A stretch of 14,646 nucleotides of DNA, taken from contig JBHIFB010000077.1 of the NCBI GenBank assembly GCA_046760905.1, positions 1-14,646 of the forward strand, in the 5' to 3' direction. Source of the DNA: JBHIFB01 sp046760905. Its GTDB lineage: Bacteria; Gemmatimonadota; CAZMKB01. Under the pieces are notes generated by a model, which was not told the DNA's origin, did no database searches, and saw nothing but the letters and a program-made list of their open reading frames with translations. The position numbers and the translations under genes were made by a program. Positions 8,837 to 14,646 of this stretch are shown here, one piece after another. Each line of letters begins with the position of its first letter. Positions within the stretch are counted from its first letter, which is position 1.

Positions 8837-9114
8837 ATAGTTACGGCCGCCGTTTACTGGGGCTTCGGTTGAGAGCTTCGGAGGTTTCCCTCCTAACCCC
8901 TCCCCTTAACCTTCCAGCACCGGGCAGGCGTCAGTCCCTATACTTCGTCTTAACGACTTAGCAGAGACCTGTGTTTTTAGTAAACAGTCGCTTGGGCCGA
9001 TTCTCTGCGGCCCCCAGAGGCTTACGGAGCAAGTCCTTCACCTCCAGAGGCACCCCTTCTCCCGAAGTTACGGGGTCATTTTGCCGAGTTCCTTAACAGG
9101 GGTTCTCTCGAGCA

Positions 9115-9150
<36 letters not shown>

Positions 9151-9580
9151 ACGGTACGGTCACGCAAAGGATTCGCATAGAGGTTTTTCTCGTCAGCATG
9201 ATTACGGCCCTTTTATGTCCCGAAGGACTCCCCATCACCTCTCGGAGTTAACGGAGGCCTGGATTTGCCTGGGCCCCCCTCCTACCGGCTTGGACCCGCA
9301 CTTCCAATCGCGGATGGACCTTCACTTCTGCGTCACCCCATAGCTCAGACACCCTTTGCATGGTACAGGAATATTAACCTGTTTTCCATCGCCTACGCCT
9401 TTCGGCCTCGGCTTAGGGTCCGACTAACCCTGAGCGGATTAACCTTCCTCAGGAAACCTTGGGCTTTTGGTGAATGAGTTTCTCACTCATTTTATCGCTA
9501 CTCATACCGGCATCATCACTTCCATACCGTCCAGAAGACCTTACGATTTTCCTTCACCCAGTATGGAACGCTCCCCTACC

Positions 9581-9654
9581 GATGAAATGGCTCAACGCCA
9601 AGGAACCAGTGGAGGACGAATCCGACCACGAAGCTCCGAGGCACCACTTCATCC
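9581..9654 (-). other. Enlarged helix 45 of 23S rRNA
   Basis: Between the conserved blocks ACCGAAGCTATGG and GGTAGGGGAGCGTTCC the gene has about 50 nt more than E. coli. The ends GATGAAGTGG and CCATTTCATC form a 10-bp stem with one G.U pair. Helix 45 is a known site of intervening sequences that are cut out without religation in other bacteria, but an extended helix is enough to explain this one. Confidence 0.6.
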
Positions 9655-10355
9655 CATAGCTTCGGTACCTGACTTAGTCCCGCAAATTATCGGCGCAAAA
9701 CCACTTGACCGGTGAGCTATTACGCACTCTTTCAATGATGGCTGCTTCTAAGCCAACATCCCGGTTGTCTGGGCAATTTCACATCCTTTATCACTTAGCC
9801 AGGATTTAGGGACCTTAGCTGATGGTCTGGGTTGTTCCCCTCTCGTCACAGGAGTTTATCCCCCTGCAGCTGACTCCCGAGGTACGAGTGAATGGTATTC
9901 GGAGTTTGGTTGGGTTTGGTAACCTTGTGGGGCCCCTAGCCCATCCAGTGCTCTACCCCCACCACTCAATTCCTCGAGGCTATACCCAAATATATTTCGG
10001 GGAGAACCAGCTATCGCCGAGTTTGATTGGCCTTTCACCCCTACCCACAGTTCATCCAAGCAGTTTTCAACCTACAATGGTTCGGACCTCCACGTGGTTT
10101 TACCCACGCTTTATCCTGACCATGGGTAGATCACTCGGTTTCGGGTCTACTCAATGCAACTAAGTCGCCCTGTTAGGACTCGCTTTCGCTGCGGTTTCGG
10201 GTGGAACACCCTTAACCTTGCTACACTGAAGTAACTCGCCGGTTCATTATGCAAAAGGCACGCAGTCACCCGCGCTCAAAGATCCGAAGAACAGTGAGCA
10301 TCAGGCTCCTACCGCTTGTAAGCACATGGTTTCAGGTTCTTTTCACTCCCCTCCC

Positions 10356-10401
<46 letters not shown>

Positions 10402-10405
10402 GTCA

Positions 10406-10436
<31 letters not shown>

Positions 10437-10855
10437 CAGATTCCGACAGGATTCCTCGTGTCCCGTCGTACTTGGGGTGTTCACTCCGGAGGGCATATAC
10501 TTTCGTCTACAGGACTGTCACCTTCTCTGGTCACCCTTCCCATGGTGTTCAACTAGCATTTGCCTTTGTAACTCCGGCCTGGAAGCCGACCCTTCCAGGA
10601 AGTGAAACCCCTCTACCCCCATCATGCAACGCGGTCAGGCTTTATCACATGAATAGGTTTGGGCTGTTCCCTTTTCGCTCGCCGCTACTCGGGGAATCGC
10701 GGTTGCTTTCTTTTCCTGAGGGTACTAAGATGTTTCAATTCCCCTCGTTCGCCTCATCCGGGCTATGTGTTCACCCGGTGATACCTGGACATTACTCCAG
10801 GTGGGTTGCCCCATTCGGACACCCCCGGATCACAGGTTGTTTGCACCTACCCGAG

Positions 10856-10888
<33 letters not shown>

Positions 10889-10920
10889 ACCGACGCCAAG
10901 GCATCCACCATGTGCCCTTA

Positions 10921-10947
10921 GTAGCTTGGTCAGAATTTCTCGAGAGA
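10921..10947 (-). other. 5' arm of the pre-23S processing stem (3' arm 6930-6958)
   Basis: The flank UCUCU-CG-AGAAA (10936-10947) followed by CUGACCAAGC can pair with GCUUGGUCAG followed by UUUCUAGAGA (6930-6939) beyond the 3' end. The two 5-bp blocks and the 10-bp block across the mature ends make a long stem of the kind cut by RNase III. This supports a single transcript that spans both introns. Confidence 0.65.
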
Positions 10948-11031
10948 CTGGCTTCACCTACGCATTCGCTTTCGGTTTTCAAAAAACGAAGTCACATCTC
11001 GGTGACGAATATGCAAAAAAGGGCAATTTAA

Positions 11032-11060
11032 ATTATACATATATTCTAACTTATTGTCAA
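11032..11060 (-). promoter_or_regulatory. Consensus sigma70-type promoter for the 23S-5S unit
   Basis: TTGACA (complement of 11055-11060), a 17-nt spacer, then TATAAT (complement of 11032-11037): a perfect match in both boxes and spacing. Transcription should start near 11025, giving a leader of about 94 nt before mature 23S. The leader contains a small hairpin GTCAC/GTGAC. Full consensus strength fits a stable-RNA gene. Confidence 0.88.
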
Positions 11061-11482
11061 GTCATTCATTGGTGCACTTTCCACATTTTTCCTGGAACTT
11101 ATCACAGATAGGCTCCTATGCCCACCCGTCATCCCAGTGATATTAGCCGTACAATATACTCATCACCACTTCAATAATCAAGATTCTTCCTTCCTCCGTT
11201 TCCCATAACGCACATTCCAGCTTCGAATCCACCCTTTAACTGGATTGCCCTGCAATTCGAAAGATAATATACTGATAAATCATTCCCGCAACCTATTTAA
11301 ACGGAGGAAATCGCCCGAAGCTGGGACTCTCGCTTCACCGAGAACCGTGCCCAAAGCCCCATGATTCGCTCAAAAAGACTTTTCAGATACCTTATACTCG
11401 TGACCTGGCTTCAGAGAAAGGAAAGGAAAACATCAAGAATGGGTGAAAGATATGAACAAACACCTGTTCTGTCTGATTCAGC
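11061..11482. other. Intergenic gap upstream of the 23S promoter
   Basis: No gene or RNA was recognised in these 422 nt. There is no 16S 3' end and no spacer tRNA, so the 23S is not the tail of a standard operon here. A 7-bp inverted repeat (TTCGAAT ... ATTCGAA) lies near 11223-11263. A GGTTCTCG/CGAGA hairpin lies around 11318-11346. I see no clear terminator after the protease gene. Confidence 0.4.
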
Positions 11483-12718
11483 CTAAGGTGTGATCTGGAA
11501 TGAACACTTGTCAAACGACTTCGTGCTTGTGCCGGCGCTGTTGGTTATTACACCATACCAGGAATATTGACCTCCAGCAACCTGGGCCGGGACAGTAAAC
11601 GCCATGAAATCGTCCTTTGAGAAGCTTACACCCGCAGGGATTGTATGCACACCCTGGTAAACTGTGTGATCCGTCCCATTGGGAAACCTGATCCATATTT
11701 TAACCTTTGCGGCATACGATGAGCCAGGATTGACTACCTTCACACCCAGAACGTGATCCTCTCCGCGAGTGTAGGTATCCTTGTCGCAGTAGATTTTGAT
11801 CAATGGATATACTTCGACATACGCGGTTGAATTGCCTATACCGCTGTCACCATATCTTATCCTGAAATATCCACTCTCTCCCCAGCCCCATCCCCAGCTG
11901 TTCTTGCACTTCCAGGAGTTCTCATCGTCATCCCATCCCACGAAAGTGATGCAATGACCACCTTCATAGGAACCCCAGGTGTGCTCATAGACACCGCTCG
12001 AGTAGTAGAAAAAGTCGGTGTAAACATTCATGCATGTAGTGATGGGACCATCCTGGAGAAATGTCTTGATGGCATTCTGGTTATTCGATACCCACCCCCA
12101 GTCCCTTATCTGCATTCTGTGATTTCTCCAGTCATCGCATGATTCACCACACGGCGTGTCATACGACCTGTATTCGAAGCAGTCTTCCTCGGGGACTCCG
12201 TTGTTTTTCAAGTAATTCATCGAAGAGGAAACCGTCCATCCCCACCAGCAGGATCCGCCACCGCATGAGAATAGGTGCTGCTCCGAGAGGTCGTGGTCCC
12301 ACATCCAGTCGTTCATAAAGATATTTAGCCTCGCCTCGAGGCCACCGAGCGATCCGAACGCCACACATGAACCGCAATCCAGCTGATCTTTCACAGGAGT
12401 AACCCAGTTGTATCCATTGTAATCAGTCCAGTCTAAAGAGCTGGGGAAAACGGCCAGAGGATCTCCCTCAGCAAACGGTGTATCCTCCTGGGGTCTTTCG
12501 GGAATGAGACCGAGAAGTGCCCTCCTTGCGTCTGGGTCCATCATGGATATTTCATTCTCCTCGGCGGTCCAATCAGCTCCTTTCAGCTCTATTGCAGCCC
12601 TGATCTGAGCCAATTCATTCTCGTGGGTTTTCAGTTCACCTGAGAGGAGTTGTGAGAGAAAAAAGGTTACAAATAGTATCATACTGAGTAAAAAGGCGAT
12701 ATTTCTACCGATTTTCAT
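11483..12718 (-). CDS. Secreted papain-family (C1A) cysteine protease with C-terminal beta domain
   Basis: The product has 411 residues. ATG 12718 has GGGGGAAA just upstream. A signal peptide covers residues 1-27 (FLLSMILFVTFFLSQLL). Residues 28-90 are a likely inhibitory propeptide. The C1A domain runs from about 93 to 305. Catalytic residues are visible: Gln112 and Cys118 in DQLDCGSCVAFG, His255 in GGHCITFVGW, and Asn273 in CKNSWGWGWG. The Trp that usually follows the nucleophile (CWAFS) is Val here. Cysteines at 115, 152, 157, 180, 190 and 194 could form disulfides, which fits export. Residues about 310-411 form a beta-rich Ig/CARDB-like domain. There is no YPNPFNP tail, unlike the surface proteins further left, so its export route may differ. 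It should cleave proteins outside the cytoplasm. It stands alone with its own promoter. Confidence 0.93.
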   Translation of the reverse strand: MKIGRNIAFLLSMILFVTFFLSQLLSGELKTHENELAQIRAAIELKGADWTAEENEISMMDPDARRALLGLIPERPQEDTPFAEGDPLAVFPSSLDWTDYNGYNWVTPVKDQLDCGSCVAFGSLGGLEARLNIFMNDWMWDHDLSEQHLFSCGGGSCWWGWTVSSSMNYLKNNGVPEEDCFEYRSYDTPCGESCDDWRNHRMQIRDWGWVSNNQNAIKTFLQDGPITTCMNVYTDFFYYSSGVYEHTWGSYEGGHCITFVGWDDDENSWKCKNSWGWGWGESGYFRIRYGDSGIGNSTAYVEVYPLIKIYCDKDTYTRGEDHVLGVKVVNPGSSYAAKVKIWIRFPNGTDHTVYQGVHTIPAGVSFSKDDFMAFTVPAQVAGGQYSWYGVITNSAGTSTKSFDKCSFQITP

Positions 12719-12766
12719 CGTTTCCCCCTGAAATAGGCGAAAATTACCCCTTTTTCCTCCTATTTA

Positions 12767-12795
12767 AAAATACAAAATACTCGGCAGATTGTCAA
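12767..12795 (-). promoter_or_regulatory. Promoter of the C1A protease gene
   Basis: TTGACA (complement of 12790-12795), a 17-nt spacer, then TATTTT (complement of 12767-12772). This gives a start near 12760 and a leader of about 40 nt that contains the ribosome binding site. A perfect -35 and ideal spacing make up for a 4/6 -10. Confidence 0.65.
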
Positions 12796-12814
12796 ATCGC
12801 TTGGCCGATTTTCC

Positions 12815-13375
12815 TTAAGCCGTTGCGTTTTTGAACCTCTCGGTGATTTCATAAGCCGAATAGGGAATTCGCCGGCAGGACTCCGGGGCTTCGGTGCTGA
12901 CCTTTATATGGATGAAATGAGGCCCAGGGATGCATTGAGCACCGGAAAATGCTTCCGATAACTCCTCAAGCGTATTGATCTTGCACATGCTCTGGTAACC
13001 ACATGCCTGAGCCGTCTCGCAAAGATTGATTTCAGGAGATATGGTTGGCTGATTACCTGTCGTTCCGTATACGCCATTATCAAGAATGACATGTGTCAGA
13101 TTCGGTGGTTTCAGTGCACCGATCAGGGCGAGGTTTCCAAAACCCATTAAGATGTTTCCATCTCCATCAAGAATGATCACATTCTTCTCCGGTCTGGAAA
13201 GAGCCAGACCCAGACCCACCGAGGAAGCCAGTCCCATCGAGCCAAGCAGATAGAAATTTCTTTCTCTGTCTTTGCATTGAAAGGATTCGCGACTTATGTC
13301 GCCATTGGCATGGACGAGGAGCTCATCCCCTTCAAGGAGATCAATTATTGTTCCGATTGCTTCAAACCGATTCAT
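12815..13375 (-). CDS. Sulfopyruvate/phosphonopyruvate decarboxylase-like enzyme, beta (ThDP-binding) subunit
   Basis: The product has 186 residues and matches the pyrophosphate-binding half of ThDP decarboxylases. GDGN at residues 71-74 followed by LDNGVYG with Asn100 is the Mg-ThDP motif. GSMGLASSVGLGLA (45-58) and TGNQPT (106-111) are typical of phosphonopyruvate (Ppd) and sulfopyruvate (ComE) decarboxylases. Its ATG overlaps the stop of the alpha gene by 4 nt (ATGA), so the two are translationally coupled and should form one alpha-beta enzyme. The length equals that of archaeal ComE. The family removes CO2 from 3-sulfopyruvate (coenzyme M route) or phosphonopyruvate (phosphonate synthesis). 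No pathway partner such as PEP mutase or ComA/B/C is in view, so the substrate is not settled. Acetolactate-synthase-type chemistry is less likely given the short split form. Confidence 0.87.
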   Translation of the reverse strand: MNRFEAIGTIIDLLEGDELLVHANGDISRESFQCKDRERNFYLLGSMGLASSVGLGLALSRPEKNVIILDGDGNILMGFGNLALIGALKPPNLTHVILDNGVYGTTGNQPTISPEINLCETAQACGYQSMCKINTLEELSEAFSGAQCIPGPHFIHIKVSTEAPESCRRIPYSAYEITERFKNATA

Positions 13376-13860
13376 TCAAGAACACCTCTGGTTACAAGCA
13401 GGAAGTAAGGTAATTTTTCATCGATAAGATATTGCTTGATCTCTTTGACTCGCTTCTCTGTGAAATCACTTTTCAGCAAGGAATACTTCATCCGGAATGC
13501 TTCCAATATTTCCTCAGTATGCTCACCCATGACCCGGTGTTCCTCCATGTTGTCATCCTCCGGTCCTCTATAACTGAGCACCACCAGGGTTGGGATGGAA
13601 TATATAAGATGCAGTGAGGCGAATGCTTCGAGTGAGTAGCCGAGGCCCGAGTTCTGCATGTATACAACGGGCAGTTTTCCCGACAGGTATGCTCCGGCAG
13701 CCAGTCCGACGGCGATATCTTCCCTCACTGCCGGTACATGGATGGACTGATCGAGATTATTTAAGATCCTTACAAAAGGAGCGAGATAAGAACAGGGAAC
13801 TCCTGAAAAGAAATCGAACCCATTGTCGGTAAGAAGGGTCAGAAATTTTTCCGCATTCAT
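13372..13860 (-). CDS. Sulfopyruvate/phosphonopyruvate decarboxylase-like enzyme, alpha (pyrimidine-binding) subunit
   Basis: The product has 162 residues and matches the pyrimidine-binding half of the enzyme. FFSGVPCSYL (17-26) resembles the family's TGVPDS segment. Glu47 in VREDIAVGLAAGAYLSGK is the conserved Glu that activates the ThDP ring. YMQNSGLGYSLEAFASL (67-83) is the usual family block. The length equals that of archaeal ComD. The active site would form with the beta subunit encoded directly downstream. No Shine-Dalgarno sequence precedes the ATG. Instead, TATAAT ends 7 nt before it, so the mRNA probably starts at or next to the A of ATG (leaderless). The tRNA-Ala lies 91 nt upstream on the same strand and some readthrough is possible. 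Confidence 0.87.
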   Translation of the reverse strand: MNAEKFLTLLTDNGFDFFSGVPCSYLAPFVRILNNLDQSIHVPAVREDIAVGLAAGAYLSGKLPVVYMQNSGLGYSLEAFASLHLIYSIPTLVVLSYRGPEDDNMEEHRVMGEHTEEILEAFRMKYSLLKSDFTEKRVKEIKQYLIDEKLPYFLLVTRGVLE

Positions 13861-13867
13861 GGATGTA

Positions 13868-13895
13868 ATTATAACAATTCATGGGAACAATTCAA
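13868..13895 (-). promoter_or_regulatory. Promoter of the decarboxylase pair, predicted leaderless
   Basis: TTGAAT (complement of 13890-13895), a 16-nt spacer, then TATAAT (complement of 13868-13873). Only seven bases (TACATCC) separate the -10 box from ATG 13860, which puts the expected transcription start on the start codon. Confidence 0.65.
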
Positions 13896-13951
13896 ATGAA
13901 ATCCGTTTCTTATACATCAATAAGTGGAAGCGTTCCCGAGGAAGGGGAAAT

Positions 13952-14027
13952 TGGTGGAGGTAAGCGGATTCGAACCGCTGACCCCCTGCGTGCAAAGCAG
14001 GTGCTCTCCCAGCTGAGCTATACCCCC
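13952..14027 (-). tRNA. tRNA-Ala (anticodon TGC)
   Basis: These 76 nt form a full cloverleaf. The acceptor stem is GGGGGTA/TACCTCC, followed by discriminator A and an encoded CCA. The D arm contains AGCTCAGCTGGGAGAGC. The anticodon arm is CTGC-TTTGCAC-GCAG with TGC in the loop. The T arm contains GGTTCGAATCC. The G3.U70 pair, the identity mark for alanyl-tRNA synthetase, is present. tRNA-Ala(TGC) normally lies in the 16S-23S spacer; here it lies about 3 kb upstream of the 23S with protein genes between. Confidence 0.97.
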
Positions 14028-14349
14028 ACACTTGTTTTTTGAGAACCTGTGACTGATAAACGAGTTTTAACAAAATGTGTGCTTAGAAGTAGATGTGAAT
14101 CCTCTGTTTTAGATGAATACACCTACACACAGACAATCACAGGATTACAATTTATCCTCGAATCAGAGTACTGTCAATCCTCTCCCACACGCAAAGATAC
14201 TGACTGATTAAGCACCTTGCGGGATTGCTGCATACTCACGAATTGTGTGCCTCATGATACGATGCTCACCTCAGGTACTCACCCATACAGATAATATGAG
14301 ATCGCTGACCTTCGAACCGCGCTTTCTAACCTTAACTGCATCATCTTGG
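14028..14349. other. Intergenic gap with tRNA promoter
   Basis: These 322 nt separate the right-edge gene from the tRNA. They hold the promoter at 14149-14177 and AT-rich leader sequence. I see no gene and no convincing terminator for the upstream gene. Confidence 0.4.
14149..14177 (-). promoter_or_regulatory. Promoter upstream of tRNA-Ala
   Basis: TTGACA (complement of 14172-14177), a 17-nt spacer, then TAAATT (complement of 14149-14154). Transcription would start near 14142, about 115 nt before the mature tRNA, so RNase processing of the leader is needed. Confidence 0.6.
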
Positions 14350-14646
14350 CTACTGAATAGTAACCTGGTAGCAGTCATGCACATCATTGGCTTCGGCACA
14401 GATGTATGCCGTCATCGGAGGCGCCACCCAGGGCACCTGATTCTGCAGATTCACTGGCCCTATCGTTGTCTGTCCCTGAATAGTAAACGTAATCGGTCCG
14501 AAAAGATTGAACCGCCAGTCGGCCACATTGCTCGCATAGGTGCCCGCTGTAACCTGAATCGGAGATGGTGAATTGTTCGTCAAGGTCACCGCATAGATGA
14601 TCCAGTCTCCCGGGTGGAACACCGTGCCGTTTACAGGCTCTATGTC
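14350..14646 (-). CDS. 3' end of an unrecognised, probably secreted protein
   Basis: Only the last 98 codons are in the window; the frame is open to the right edge and stops at TAG 14350-14352. A GTG at 14622 is in frame but the preceding codons (DIEPVNGT) read as the same domain, so it is internal. The fragment is rich in alternating beta-strand residues: PGDWIIYAVTLTNNS, then short strands around TFTIQGQTTIGPVNL, and a final CYQVTIQ. This suggests an Ig/CARDB-like domain of an extracellular protein. Two cysteines near the end (YICAE and DCYQ) might form a disulfide. There is no sorting-domain tail. Function cannot be assigned from this part. Confidence 0.75.
   Translation of the reverse strand, partial: DIEPVNGTVFHPGDWIIYAVTLTNNSPSPIQVTAGTYASNVADWRFNLFGPITFTIQGQTTIGPVNLQNQVPWVAPPMTAYICAEANDVHDCYQVTIQ

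Noticed and set aside
11310..11350. GAGAACCGTGCCC hairpin that recalls sequences near group II intron reverse transcriptases
   Set aside because: No reverse transcriptase, domain V or intron end is present; the resemblance is short.
13879..14073. Minus-strand ORF across the tRNA (GYSSAGRAPALHAGGQRFESAYL)
   Set aside because: This is the familiar false translation of a tRNA gene; the cloverleaf explains the sequence.

Overview
All confidently called genes in this window lie on the minus strand, so it reads right to left. Three proteins on the left carry a signal peptide plus LVIVD or FG-GAP repeats, and end in (or run into) a C-terminal FlgD-Ig / type IX-like sorting domain with a YPNPFNP-type motif. 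That combination is typical of the FCB superphylum and neighbouring candidate phyla such as Eisenbacteria, Latescibacteria, WOR-3 or Fermentibacteria. I cannot name a lineage more closely from this sequence alone.

Layout in transcription order. At the right edge is the 3' end of a secreted-looking protein (14350 to edge). Next come a tRNA-Ala(TGC) with encoded CCA (13952-14027) and a two-gene unit encoding the split alpha and beta halves of a ThDP-dependent sulfopyruvate/phosphonopyruvate decarboxylase-like enzyme (12815-13860). Its first gene appears to be leaderless. A secreted papain-family (C1A) protease follows (11483-12718). Then comes an rRNA unit holding only 23S and 5S (6718-10931), driven by its own consensus promoter with no 16S next to it. 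The left third is a run of three secreted repeat proteins: an FG-GAP/VCBS protein and two tandem paralogous LVIVD propellers, the last cut by the left edge.

The main discovery is in the 23S gene. It is interrupted by two group I introns, placed by E. coli numbering after U1917 (276 nt, no ORF) and after U1931 (630 nt, with a LAGLIDADG endonuclease gene in the P8 position). A micro-exon of only 14 nt separates them. For both introns the internal guide sequence, the P1 U.G pair, the P10 contact, the P/Q/R/S core elements, a P7 helix with different but complementary bases, and the terminal guanosine can all be read from the sequence. Both introns sit in or beside helix 69 of the ribosome's decoding-centre bridge, so the ribosome depends on both being removed.

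Splicing activity, transcript ends and the substrate of the decarboxylase are inferred and not shown. Identities rest on motif reading by eye.
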